From assembly GCA_030686995.1 (NCBI GenBank), contig JARVZY010002392.1:45001-109000 (forward strand): 64,000 bases of DNA. Direction: 5' to 3'. The translations under genes and the position numbers were made by a program. The stretch comes from Artemisia argyi. Lineage: Eukaryota; Streptophyta; Magnoliopsida; Asterales; Asteraceae. Within the stretch, counting starts at the first letter, position 1. The number at the start of each line of letters is the position of its first letter. This document shows positions 34,957 to 46,819 of the stretch, in pieces. The notes under the pieces were generated by a model that saw nothing but the letters and a program-made list of their open reading frames with translations, was not told the DNA's origin and made no database searches.

Positions 34957-36355
34957 CAAAGCCAAAATCGATGTCATTGCTAAATTACCTCATCCCACCA
35001 CCGTTAAAGGTGTTAGGATCTTTTTGGGTCATGCCGGCTTCTACCGTAGGTTTATCCAAGATTTCTCTAAGATTGCCCGGCCTATGACCCATCTCCTCGA
35101 GAAGGATGCTCCTTTCATCTTCTCTCCTGAGTGCATCGAAGCTTTTGAAACATTAAAGAAGAAGCTTACCGTGGTACCGATTCTTGTTGCCCCCGATTGG
35201 GACCTACCTTTTAAGCTTATGTGCGATGCTAGTGATTTTGCCATAGGTGCAGTCTTGGGGCAACGTAAAGCAAAATACTCTCAGCCTATACACTACGCAA
35301 GCAAAACTATGACCGAGGCTCAGAGTCATTACACCACCACCGAAAAAGAACTACTAGCTGTGGTGTATGCCTTTGAAAAATTTCGGCCATACTTAATCCT
35401 GACTAAATGCATAGTGTATACGGATCACTCGGCTTTGAAGTACCTATTTGCAAAGCAAGATGCAAAGCCGAGACTTCTCCGTTGGGTTCTCCTCCTCCAA
35501 GAATTCGATATCATTATCCGTGATAAAAAAGGAGCCGAGAACCTTGCTGCTGATCATCTCTCACGATTAGAAAACCCTCATCAGGATGTGTCCGAGAAAC
35601 AGGAAATAAATGAAACATTTCCTCTCGAGACACTCAGTGCGGTTGCTTTTCGTGGTGACTCTACTACCCCATGGTTTACCGACTTTGCAAATTACCATGC
35701 GGGTAACTTCATCGTAAAGGGGATGACGTCCCAACAGAAGAACAAATTCTTCAAAGACGTTAGACATTACTTATGGGACGACCCCTATCTCTTCCAAATC
35801 TGTGCCGATCAAGTCATTAGGCGATGTGTATACGGACAGGAAGCCGCTGATATTCTCAAGGCTTGCCATGATGGACCCACCGGGGGCCACCATAGTCCTA
35901 ATTACACTGCCAAAAAGGTGTTTGATTCCGGTTTCTATTGGCCCACGATCTATAAGGATGCCCACGAGTTAGTCAAAGCTTGTGATGCTTGTCAGCGTCA
36001 CGGGAATATTTCACAAAAGAATGAAATGCCACAAAATGCCATTCAAGTTTGTGAAATCTTTGACGTCTGGGGCATTGATTTTATGGTGCCATTCCCATCT
36101 TCTCGTGGAAACAAATATATTCTCGTGGCTGTTAACTACTTGTCAAAATGGGTTGAGGCCAAGGCCTTACCCACTAACGATGCCCGAGTTGTTGTGAAAT
36201 TCTTGAAATCCCTCTTTGCTCGTTTTGGAACTCCACGTGCCATCATTAGTGATCGCGGTACTCACTTTTGCAATGATCAATTCGCAAAAGTCATGCTAAA
36301 GTACGTTGTTACTCATCGTCTTTCTACCGCGTATCACCCACAAACAAGTGGGTAG
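34913..36355 (+). pseudogene. Athila RT thumb, RNase H and integrase core
   Basis: The 480-codon frame contains the RT thumb ([20 protein letters not shown]), RNase H ([47 protein letters not shown]), the integrase zinc site (GGHHSP ... ACDACQRH) and the catalytic core ([28 protein letters not shown]). The TAG at 36353-36355 falls just before VEVSNRG, where relatives have glutamine, so the third catalytic residue (E) lies in the next segment. Before the TAG this frame is otherwise intact. Confidence 0.93.
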
Positions 36356-36958
36356 GTGGAGGTTTCAAACCGTGGTATTAAACGGATTCTTGAGAGGACC
36401 GTAGGTGAAAACCGTGCTTCCTGGTCGGATAAACTAGATGATGCACTCTGGGCCTTCCGTACAGCTTACGAAACACCCATCGGGTGTACTCCATACGAAC
36501 TTGTATATGGAAAGGCGTGTCATTTACCGATCGAGCTCGAGCACAAAGCCTACTGGGCCTTGAAACATGCTAACTATGACCTTCATAAAGCGGGTGATCA
36601 CCGTAAAGTTCAACTCAATGAATTAAACGAACTTCGTGATCAAGCCAACGAGAACTCTTTGATCTACAAAGAAAAGACAAAGAAGATTCATGACTCTAAG
36701 ATTAAGAACCGCGTTTTCAACGTCGGTGACAGAGTCCTTCTTTTCAACTCAAGGTTAAAGATCTTCTCGGGGAAATTAAAAACCCGATGGACCGGACCAT
36801 TCACTATTGCTAAAGTATATCCATACGGGACTGTTGAGTTATCTCAACCCGAAGGTCCTAACTTCAAAATGAATAGTCATCGTTTGAAACATTATTTTGG
36901 AGAGGACATACCACCCATGGTTTTCTCGGATCTCCAAACTTTCCCCATGGACCAATGA
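36356..36958 (+). pseudogene. Athila integrase C-terminal part
   Basis: Same frame as the preceding segment. It begins VEVSNRGIKRILE with the catalytic Glu, then WAFRTAYETPIGCTPYELVYG, a coiled-coil-like stretch, and the GPF/Y-type module (RWTGPFTIAKVYPYGTVEL). It ends FPMDQ-stop. That terminus matches the ORF end of the element at 4138-14535. Confidence 0.92.
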
Positions 36959-37856
36959 ATTCGGGGATCGAGTCAAGCTAGTGACTCGGTGAACAAAAAT
37001 TAGCAAAATATATGGGTTTTCACCCGTATTTCTGACTTCTTTCTACTTTCTACCACTCTAGTGTGGGGGAGTGGCCGTCCCCACCTTTTGAAAAGTAAAT
37101 ATGTATATAAGTTCCAGTTCAAAAAAAAATGATGAAAAATGTTTATATGTACAGATAAATAAAGTGAAAAATAAAATCGATATTTCCACAGTTAGTTTCG
37201 AACATTATCTTTTTCCGTTCAGAGATTCGGCATAATAGCCGGGACTTTGAATATTGAGGACAATATTCAATTCTAGTGTGGGGGGGGGGGGGGGGGAGAG
37301 AAATTCTTACGAATTTTATCACAAAACTTTCTAAATACCCCTATTTTTTGCCTAAATTTTTCAAAAATTTATCACTTTATTTCAAAATTTTTGTGGTAAT
37401 CAGTCCGCCAAAGTCTAAATGACAAATGGATTGGCTAGTCCAGGAGCAAACGGCTCTTGGTAAAGACATCTCAAACCCGTTGATGGCTTGCAATTTGCCA
37501 AAAATTGTATGGTTCCTCAACTCCCCATATCCCATAAAGAGAATGAGTTGGCTAGCCCACAAGATTATGGCTTGTGGTAAAGGCCGTGGAAAATCCATAA
37601 TTGGTAATCAGCTCACCAAGATGTTGACTTAGTCCATCAAGATGCTGGCTAGTCCAGAAGCAAACGGCTTTTGGTAAAGACTAATCAAATCCGTTGACAG
37701 CTGGTGGTTTGCTTAAAATCACACGGTTATCAGGTGTGCCACAGTTCTTACACCTGGCTACACCAGAAGTGATGGCTTTTGGTAAAGAGATTTTCAAATC
37801 CATCAAGTTTTTCTCAAAAGATTGCTAGGGACTAGCAATGTTTTAGTGTGGGGGAT
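36959..37856 (+). other. Athila 3' UTR with repeated modules, hairpin and PPT
   Basis: No env-like ORF is present. The stretch contains a G homopolymer (about 37280-37296) and several imperfect copies of GGCTAGTCCAGAAGCAAACG followed by GCTTTTGGTAAAGA (37425-37790). It ends with a perfect hairpin ATTGCTAG-GGA-CTAGCAAT (37821-37839) and the PPT GTGGGGGAT ending at 37856. The same parts in the same order occur in the non-autonomous element (7843-8622). Confidence 0.82.
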
Positions 37857-40800
37857 TGATGAGTGTGTAAATACTCATCATTTTTACCTTTTCTGAGCTG
37901 CCAAAACATCTAAAAACACTCAATATTGAATCAAAATAGTGAAAATATCCCAGGAAAGTGTTTTACATGTTTCAAATGCAAAATAATCAAAAACAGATGA
38001 AAAACGCACAAAGTTTGCAAGATTGGCAGTTTCAGTCCCTCATCTTTCAAAAGTTGTCAAATCTAGTCCCTAGCTGTTCTAAAAACTTGAAAAAGTCACC
38101 AAAGGTCCTTTTAAATCAAAAAGTTACACAATTAGTCCTTTGGTGCAAAGTTTCACAAAATGTCAAGTTTAGTCCCTGAACTTTGAAAATTGTCAAAAAT
38201 GGTCCCTGGGATATTAAAAACTTTGAGAAAAACAAATTTTTTCCTTGCACTAATCTTTTATGGCAGGATTGGTCCTTGGTGGAAAAGTTTGGTGAAATTA
38301 CGCAATTGGTCCCTGAAGTTTGAAAGTTTGGCAGATTTAGTCCCTGAGAATTTTAAAATGGAAAAATCAGTTTTGGCCCTCACACTATTCATCATATGGC
38401 ATAAAACACCCTTGTGAACAATTTGGAAGATTGCCAATTCACACCCTCAAATTTCGGTGAATTACAAAATTGGTCCTTGTGAATTTCAAAACCATAACCG
38501 AACCCTTAGTATTATAATAAGCCTAAAACCAAATCCAATCAACAATCCAACCCAAAGCCCACCCTAATTTTAGGCCCAAAATACCCCAGCCCACACACCC
38601 CGTTATAATAAATCCCAGGGTCAATGTTTGACCTCGGTCAAACCGAGTCAAACCATCACCCTTCCCTCTCCCAGCCTCCCCCACACCCAACTTGCCCATC
38701 CTATCACCACCATCCCGCCATCCACGTCCAATCCACCGCCCAAACCACTACACTCCACCCTCACCTCAGCATTTAATGCACCCCTCCCCAATTGTCTGAT
38801 TATCAAAGCAATTTGCAAATAATCCCTTCCCGCCAAAACACGTTGCACACGATTAGAGTATCTCAGACATCCAAGGGCTTAGATTAAGTGTGGGATTTGA
38901 TTAGAGGAGTGAAGAAACCATAATGGTGGGCTATATAAGAGAGAGGAATGCAAGGAAGAAGAGTTGTCCATTTTCTTAGTATATTTATGTCGAATCAATT
39001 GTAATTTAAATTTCCATTGGTTTTCTATGCTTTGAAGCACTGTACTAGTTTGTTTAAATGTAATTTCAAGTTTTTAAGTAATCAATTACAAGTTTCCTTT
39101 GGTATCTCAGATTGTGCCATTTTCAATTTCATTTTGAGTTTCTTAGTGTACTGAGTTGTGGTTATTATTAAGTGTTTATGGACTCTTAGGCCATATAAGC
39201 TCCCCTAAAGCTTATTTAAGCTTTTAGAGACCCTTAAAATACTGCTTAGACAAAGAAAATCAAAAATCCAAAAAAAAGTCAACAATAGTCAACTGGTTTG
39301 TTTTGAGCTTGATTGCAGGTTTTGAGAAGCATTGAAGAGCAATTGTAGAAGTGGAATTAGCCTATCTAAAGATAGGCATCAGCGGAAAACCCCTTGTTCA
39401 TGCTAGGGGTGGTTTTGTAAGCTTTGCTTATTTGAAATTTCCTCTAAATCTCATTTTCTTACAAGTTCTGAATTGCTTGCTTGTTAATTGTTATTCTGTG
39501 TTTCTTGTGCTTTTTGATTGTTGTTTTAGTGATTTGTAGTTTAATATACATAACTTGTTTGTTAGAATTTAAAGTTACTTAAAATCTTAAGTTTTACAGT
39601 CAAACTAGTTTAAGTGGTGGTCTTGTGTAATTGAAGTTGCTAGCTGTTTCTAAGTACTCATTTAGGTTTAATATTTCATAAGAAGTTGAATTGGAACAAT
39701 CTCATAAGCTGTCATAGCCCTAGCTTCTTAAACCCAAAAACAGTTTCGTAATAAGGTGTGTTTGGATCAAGGGGATTCAAAGGGATGTGGTGTCTAAGTA
39801 TTGCTACTTCTGGTTTCTACAAGTTACTTAGGTCACTACTAGAACATAATAATCATAAAACCAAGCTTTGTTTCATTGAAAAGTCAAAATACAGAACAAA
39901 ACACCTACATAGTTAACTGTGTAGGTATTTGAGCATTACAATCACTGAAATCTTTGCATAAGTACTCAAGTTCACTAGATTTAGCTTTATTGTGGTTCAA
40001 AATAGCATAATCAACTAGTAATCATCAACCAAAGTTCACTTAAGTCAAAGTAACAAGTTTTCTAAAAAAGTCAAAAGTAGCTCATCAGATTTTTCCAAAA
40101 CTTGTGGGATTTTTCTTGAATTTTGTGTAGTGAGATAGGACTTGAAATTTGTTGGGTGTAATATATTTCAGTTGAACTTAAGTTTTCCATAGTTTTTATA
40201 TTTTTGAGAATTTATTTGGTGGACACTTTTGCCCTTGGAAAGCACTTGCAGGGAAGAACATCTCCCTGCACCAGCATACCATCACAACACCACCAACTTT
40301 GGTGGTGGCTACAGCCCACCTCAGTAGGACCCATTGCCCCATTTTTGGTTTTGACAACCCCCCTCCTACCAGGGATCATAGATTGACCATTTGTTTGACC
40401 TAGAGCCTAGTGGACCCCACCTGGATTTGTTGCTAAAGTTTGTCCCAAGTCTGTGTTAAGGTTCAAAGTGCAAGTGCTTATTTTGTTGCTTATCAGCTTA
40501 TCAGTGGTCATAGTTTGTTGTTTCTAGCTTATTTTAGTTCAAGTAACTTATTTGTACCCATTTTCATCATTGTGGTCCCCACATTCAGTCATTTGTGCTT
40601 AATTTGCCATTTGGTCAATAAAAGTCAAACTGTTTTAGATAAGGGGGTGCACACAGCTTATTTTTAAGCTAGATAAAATGTTGTTTTACAAAAGTTACTC
40701 ATTTTCATCATATATTTAGCTGTCAAAGAGAAAAACTCCAAAAAACTAAAAATAAAAATAGTGATAGCTTCTATTTAATAGAAACTATCTTTTTCATTTT

Positions 40801-41886
40801 TCATTTTAGCTTATTTATAAGCACTTTTCCGTTTTTATAATTTTTAAATTTTCAAGTACCTTTAAGTATTTAAAATAATTTTCTTAGATTTTTTCTGATT
40901 AGTTTACTATTTATTAGATTTAAAAGTAGTTTAATTAATTAAATAAGTAATAATAGTAATTAATTAGTTTTCTTAAATTTTTATTCGCAACAGTAGATTT
41001 TTATAATTTTTCTAAGTTTTATAAATTAGTTAAGACTTTTAGAAAATATATTTTTAGTTTCTACTATTCATTTTCCATTTTTCTTATTTTAATCATTTAA
41101 ATTAGATTTAAGTTAATTAAAAGGTAATTAATTAGTGGAATAACCTTAAATATAATTTTTAGAGATTTTTATAATTTTGTAAGATTCCTGTGATGGTTAA
41201 ATAATTTTATAAATTTTCTCATAATTTTCTAAGTTAATTTAGTATTATTTATAATTTAAAATAGTTTAATTAATATAATTAGTTTTTAATTGATAAAAAA
41301 CTCATAAAAAGAAAAAAAATATTTATTTTAATTTTTTTATACTTTCTTCAAGTTCATTTTAAAGTTTAGATATTAGTTTTGCAAATTTTTAGTTTAATTT
41401 GTAATCTTTATAATTTTTAGTTAATTTAAATTAGGTTTAAATTAGATTTTTAAATAGTTTTATTAATTAAATAATATTTAAATAGTAAAATAATCATTTT
41501 TATAATTTCATTTTCATTTTCAATTTTCTTTTAATTTTAAGTTTCAAAAGCACCCCATGTAGTTTGTGAATTACCAAATCCCACTTTTCTGTCTGATTAC
41601 GTGTTACTAAATTGTGAATTTGTGCATATACATGTATATCTGTTATTTGTGAATATTATATCTGTGTACAAATACTAAAATATCAGGAGCAAAATCAATT
41701 CCATATCATCTGGGCTACTGTCCTCAGTGTCACTCATCCCTAAACGATTTTCAAAAGCACCATTTCAATCTCGCTGGGACTTTAACGACCCGGGGACACA
41801 CTATACTATCACCGGAGAATTGTAACGAGGCTGTCTTTGACTTATTGACCTTGTTCAATAATATCTGACTGCTTTTACCCCAATCA
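37857..41886 (+). repeat. 3' LTR of Athila
   Basis: This LTR of 4030 bp is collinear with 26487-30539 with scattered substitutions and small indels. It ends ...CCCCAATCA next to the CCGAC duplication and carries the same TATA box (38931) and module array (38025-38500). Confidence 0.95.
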
Positions 41887-42107
41887 CCGACTTGAACCAA
41901 ATCTTTTTGGATAATACACGCGTCATTTATATTTTCTTTTTTTAATTTCCACCGTGGCATCTTTTGACAGCGTGAATATTGACCCGTTGTGCAGTCAACA
42001 TAAATCACAAATTTCCCCCAATTTCATTTCTATCAAACCCTAATTTATATCAATTTCCTCTCACTTATCAAATCCACACATCAAACGCTTGATGAACAAC
42101 AAAGATA

Positions 42108-43200
42108 ATGGCAAAAGGTATTAGATCTTTGTTTATATAACCCTAATTATGTATACGCTGACAAACCCTAATTCTCTTTGAAACCCTAATTTTGTAGGTC
42201 CAAAATTGAAGAAAGCAAAGAATGGTGTTTTCACAAAATAATTGAGGTACGATGGTCTTTTTGTTTCAACCCCTTTGGGATACGTAGATGGTGAATTGAG
42301 ATTAATATCAGACGTTAATTTTGATGGCATGTCATTACATGATTTGGCTGAAATTGTGAAAAGGTTAATTCCAACTACTCATTCCTTTAAAAGCTTGTAT
42401 TATAGCGAAAATGATACCACATTGGCCCTAGGTATAAGAGAGCTTAGGTCAGATGAAGATGTTGTTGCTATGTTGAATGCTGGTTATGAAAATGGTAATT
42501 TGATTGATTTGTATGCGGAACACTATGATTATGATCTCATGGAATACATTAAACAATCAGAAGCTGATGAGCAAATTATAGAGGATAGTGATGACTATTA
42601 TTCTAGTGATGAATGTGATGATATAGACAATGTTGACTTTCATGCTGAAGGAGATGAAAATGTAGTCATTAAGGATTTTAGTACACCAGATACCTTCCTA
42701 AATTGGCTATGCAGTGCTCGGGGTTACATTTAAGAAACCACAAGTCCCTGATAATGGTAATGTACCACAAGAAGATCCAGATGGTGATAGTATTAACCCT
42801 GTCTATAAGGTAAAAAATGTGTAGTATATCCTGCTTTTGACCCTGAATTACCATGGGATAAGATGGAACCAGTTTTAGGGATGAGATATGAGAGTGCATT
42901 TTAGTTGAAATTAGCCTTGACCAACTATGGTGTTGCCCATGGTTATCAGCTATGGTTTATGAAGAATGATTAGAGAGAGATTCTTGTATTTTGTGGAAAG
43001 AATGTTGCAGAAGGGAAGTATGCAGGGAAAAAGGGTAAAAAAGACAGGGTAATGCCAAATAAGAACAGGGCTAGTGAGGCAAAGAAGATGGGTAGAAATG
43101 GTGGAAGAGGGGGTGGGAATGGTGGAAGAGGGGGTGGAAATGGTGGACCAAATGATGGATTCCATACAGCTGAAGAGGTATCACATTTCAATTTGAGACG
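42108..43200 (+). pseudogene. mudrA-type transposase, N-terminal part (PB1-like), catalytic region deleted
   Basis: A short first exon (ATG 42108) is followed by a GT...AG intron (42118-42197) and a frame with an early TAA before LRYDGLF. The open part (42242-42733, 163 codons) is the PB1-like domain (LRYDGLFVSTPLGYVDGE) plus an acidic region. After a frameshift near 42715 come FDPELPWDKMEPVLGMRYES, then LALTNYGVAHGYQLWF and ILVFCGKN, the conserved stretch just before the MULE catalytic domain. The sequence then jumps to a K/G-rich tail (KYAGKKGKKDR, GGRGGGNGG). The DDE catalytic domain and SWIM finger are absent, so the gene cannot make active transposase. Confidence 0.78.
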
Positions 43201-43257
43201 TTAAAACTTGTGTGTGTTTTATTCAAATGTTATCATTCTAATTATTGACATAAACAG

Positions 43258-43782
43258 GAATATCAATATCAATTGGATATGGAAGCTTTTATGGAGGTAA
43301 TGGATCAACAGGAAAACTTAAATCAAGAATATGTTAAAAGGCACAATGAACAAGAGGAGTGGGAGGCTCAGTTGGAAAACATGAATGCAGATGTTGAACA
43401 TAATCCAGCAGCTGAGTTACCTACACAACAATTTGTGGTAGGTAACCAAACTCTTGATGAATCTGCAGTAGCTGACTTACCTACACAACAATCTGTTGTA
43501 GGCAACCAAACTCTTGATGAATCTGCAGATGATGGAAAAGGCAAGCAGATAGCTGATGTACCTGTAGAAGAAAAAGCTTCAGCAGTGATTCCACCAAAAA
43601 GAAGAAACAATCAAAAGTGGATAGAAATGTACTACACAGCAGATGGTCAAAGAATTTATCACAAGAATCGTGGAAGATTAGAAAGGATCAAGAATATCCA
43701 GATGAGCAGGGCCTATAACTTTGATCAATTTGGCACAGGATCAGTTCCTGAAAATGCTTTTGATGTTTCTGATTCAGATTAG
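43258..43782 (+). pseudogene. C-terminal exon of the mudrA-type gene
   Basis: A 169-codon open frame from a Met at 43273 follows a probable intron 3' end (AAACAG at 43252-43257). It is acidic and Q-rich, contains two near-identical repeats of about 24 residues with LPTQQ-VVGNQTLDESA, a KRRNNQKW basic patch, and a C-terminal YFNFDQFGTG-like end (seen as AYNFDQFGTG). I read it as the C-terminal tail of the same MULE protein. No enzymatic motif is visible. Confidence 0.55.
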
Positions 43783-43989
43783 CTCTAGTAGTAAAAATTA
43801 CTTATTTAAGAATGTGTTAATTATTTGCAAGTGGTTTACCTTCTCATGCTTATTATTTTGGAGTATGTATGTGGACAAAGGCATGTGGACACACATTTTG
43901 TGGCTTCTTGTGTAGACTGTATTGGTTGACCACTTTGATTAATGCAAATGAAGTATTTTATTGATATTGTAGCACCTTTTTGTTGTGCA

Positions 43990-44215
43990 GTCCATGTTTT
44001 GTGCAGTCAATGTATGTGTTTTGTGTTGTCTATGTGCACAAATAAAAAAGACATCTTTTGTGCAGAGAAACAAACCATAACATGTTCAGTCCATGTTTTG
44101 TGTAGACCATGTTTTGTGCAGTCAAGTGTTTGTGTTTTGTGTTGTCCATGTGCACACTTAAAAAAGACATCTTTGTGCAGAGAAACAAACCAAACCAAAA
44201 CAAACCATAACATGA
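43990..44215. repeat. Two tandem copies of an untranslated segment in the MULE
   Basis: Two units of roughly 100 bp share TTTGTGCAGTCAA, GTGTTTTGTGTTGTC, TATGTGCACA-like and AAAAAAGACATC blocks. They lie between the two convergent genes of the MULE. Confidence 0.6.
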
Positions 44216-44314
44216 TATCCATTAATACATTAAACCTTAAAGCTTGATTCCATTAATACATTAAACCTTCATACAAAATACATCACAGTCCAAGCTACAT
44301 TAAACCTTCTAAAA

Positions 44315-44737
44315 CTACTTCATTACAGAAACAAACCAAGCCAAGAAAACAAAGACAATGACAGCTGTCTTCCAGAAAGATGCTTTTTTTTCACCTTTCT
44401 TCAAATCAGCCTTCAGATGGTGGATTTCATCTTGGAGAAGCACAAGTTTTTCTTGGTTGCTTATTGCATTTTTTAGCTCTTGTCTTTAAGATGTATTAAG
44501 CAGCCTATACATCTCAAACATATGACCCTTGTACCAATCATTATCCAACTCTGGATCAAGCCAATCATAATACTTGCATTTCTTCGTTCCTGTTTTGTAC
44601 CTGTTAGGACAAACAAGAAAGCGTCTGCAAGGGTTATCTTCGGTCCAAGAAGTGAGTTTCATAAGTGGAAGATGGCATTTACACTCAGTTTCAACTAGTG
44701 CAAATGGGTTGGAATAGTTGGAAGAAGATGAAGACAT
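44315..44737 (-). pseudogene. GRF-type zinc finger protein with C-terminal membrane segment (in the MULE)
   Basis: The Met at 44737 opens an 83-residue frame with a GRF zinc finger: CKCHLP, SWTEDNPCRRFLVCP and CKYYDWLDPEL. An in-frame TAA at 44486-44488 stops it, but the same frame continues with a coiled-coil-like helix (LVLLQDEIHHLKADLKKGEK) and a hydrophobic segment (TAVIVFVFLAWFVSVM), ending at 44315 after 141 codons. This finger-coil-membrane layout is known for small plant GRF proteins. The gene starts about 135 bp inside the right TIR and is convergent with the mudrA-type gene. GRF fingers bind single-stranded nucleic acid in better-known proteins; its role here is unknown. Confidence 0.78.
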
Positions 44738-45082
44738 GATGAGGAAGTGATTTGCAGGTTTTTTGTTTTAGGTGATGAAGAAGAAGACAATGGGGGCTAG
44801 GGTTTGTTTTTAACCTATTAATAATACGTGGGTTGGGTTATTAAAAAAGGGATATAAAACTTGGGTAAAAAACGGGTCAATATCCACGCTGTCAAAAGAT
44901 GCCACGGTGGAAATTAAAAAAAGAAAATAGGAATGACGCGTGTATTATCCAAAAAGATTTGGTTCAAAACGGCTAAAATTTTGAAAGTTCATTGGTAAAA
45001 TCCACAATAAAAAAGTAAATTGGTCAAGTTGGGACATTTTTTAAAGTAAGATGGTATTTTATGGCTTTTACCCATAATAGAA

Positions 45083-45801
45083 GTCTTAGAAACTTCAGAT
45101 TACACACATGTTTATAATGGAAAGTTTTAGTCGGATACTAATATTAGTAACCTACATATTCTTTAAAATAAAATTTATTTATACAATTAATAATATAAAT
45201 GATTGCAACCTGAAATATTTAAGATACAATTAAGTAAATAACATTATTAACTTTCGATTATACAATTTTAAATTCACATTAAATTACATGTTATTTGTTT
45301 TAGTATGAAAAGGATTATGAAGAGATGATAGATTAGACAGTGATTGTGCACATTGTTAACCTGATGAAAGAAGAGATGTTTACTTGAGATAGTGAGGTCA
45401 ACAATAATGTTTTTGCAATACTAATAATTGAAATTGTTTTTGTCTTCACATTATCACTAACTATGACGTATCATCATTATTACCGTCATATCGTGTACCA
45501 AAACACCACCTTTGTTGCTTTCTCCAAATTTGGTTTCGATGCATTGCGCACATACTACTATAATATACAAAGATGATGTGATGCTTCAATTTTACGCTAT
45601 TGTGGGTTATTTGGTTTTACGAGTACCTATTGCCGCAACGCACGACTACTCGACAAATGTCACAAAATTTGCCATTTTAAATGGTTATATCAAATATTGC
45701 AATTTACACAAGAATAAAATACTTTTGAAACTGAAAATGGTTAAATATAACTAAAAGGAGTATGAGTGTAAACACTTGTCAAACTTCGTTACTCTATTGT
45801 G
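45083..45801. other. AT-rich stretch without a supportable gene
   Basis: The only sizeable open frame (45512-45754, 80 codons) has no recognisable motif. I see nothing else here. Confidence 0.5.
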
Positions 45802-45809
45802 ATATTTTC

Positions 45810-46425
45810 TAGGGGTGGCAATCGAGTCGTGTTCGTATTAACCTATTCGGGTTCGCGTGTTGACGGGTTAGTATAACCTCTACCCAAACACGACCAATTT
45901 ATTAATTGTGTCAAGAAACTCAACCTTAACTCACACCTGTATAACACATGTAACCCATTTTGACCCGTTTAACATGTTTAATTAAATAGGTCAAATAGTG
46001 AATAAGATTGGTGGTTTATTGATATAACTATTTTAAATGCAAAAATGATATAAAGATTTAAAATATGATAAAATTAATAGACAAATAACTATATGACAAT
46101 TTTCTTAATTATAAGCGTCAATTTCTATGATATATGAGGTATAATCGTAATTCAATCGTAGTAAGTGCATATCACAATACATTTAATCCGCATCCAACAT
46201 AAAAGGCATGTTATATATATTTTATTTTTAGAGTCATATTTACTTAAACGGGTTCACGGGTTGACCTGTTCAATATTTACTCAACTCAAACACGACCCAT
46301 TTACCAAATGGATTAGACGGGTTGAACTGTTTTTGACCTAAACATGTTTATCCTCAACCCAAACTTGTTTAACTTCGTATCGGGTTCGTGTCATTTATCG
46401 TGTCGTGTCGAGAATTGACACCCTA
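45810..46425. mobile_element. hAT-type MITE
   Basis: The left end TAGGGGTGGCAATCGAGTCG matches the reverse of the right end TTAGGGTGTCAATTCTCGAC imperfectly. The 8-bp flanks are ATATTTTC (45802-45809) and ATTTTTCC (46426-46433), agreeing at six positions. The interior has many GACCCGTTT/AACGGGTT words near both ends, as in common plant hAT MITEs. Confidence 0.75.
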
Positions 46426-46666
46426 ATTTTTCCACAAGATCTAACATGTGGGATAAAGAAAATCCGCTAAAAGATAATTGATCTGGACTATTTTACCTTT
46501 TAGAGGGCTGGGAGTGTTAACTTGGCAACGCTTTTTATGCCTATGTGGCTGGCGTTGCCACCGCATTATTATACCGACCTTGGTGGCGTTACAGTTTGCG
46601 TTGGTATGTCAACGTGAGTTGAAACATGCAACACGACAAAACCTGTGTGCAACGGATCTAATAACA

Positions 46667-46706
<40 letters not shown>

Positions 46707-46819
46707 CTTCACCCGTCACTGCTTTTAAATCTAACGGATAGTTTTAGATTTCCGAGAAAAAAAAAAAAAAAGACTACTGTTGTTAAATGGTTATATTTAA
46801 AAAAAATAAAATAAAAAAA

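Larger units (their letters stand above)
26487..41886 (+). mobile_element. Athila-type Ty3/gypsy retrotransposon
   Basis: The 15.4-kb element has TG...CA LTRs (26487-30539 and 37857-41886) and a perfect target duplication CCGAC (26482-26486 and 41887-41891). PBS 30545-30562, gag-pol 31185-36958, 3' UTR and PPT up to 37856. Large LTRs, a tRNA-Asp type PBS and the protease motif DLGAS fit the Athila lineage. No env-like ORF follows pol. Four premature stops and two 1-nt shifts break gag-pol. It is inserted in the left TIR of a MULE. Confidence 0.96.
26381..45073 (+). mobile_element. Mutator-like element (MULE), interrupted by an Athila insertion
   Basis: The TIRs are about 203 bp. The left one is 26381-26486 plus 41892-41988, the right one 44872-45073 (inverted), both starting GGGTAAAAGCCATAA. 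The flanks are ATAATAAAA (26372-26380) and ATAATAGAA (45074-45082), a 9-bp duplication with one difference. Without the Athila (26487-41886 plus one duplication copy) the MULE is about 3.3 kb. It holds a mudrA-type gene with its catalytic part deleted on the plus strand and a convergent GRF zinc-finger gene on the minus strand. It is therefore non-autonomous now. Confidence 0.93.
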
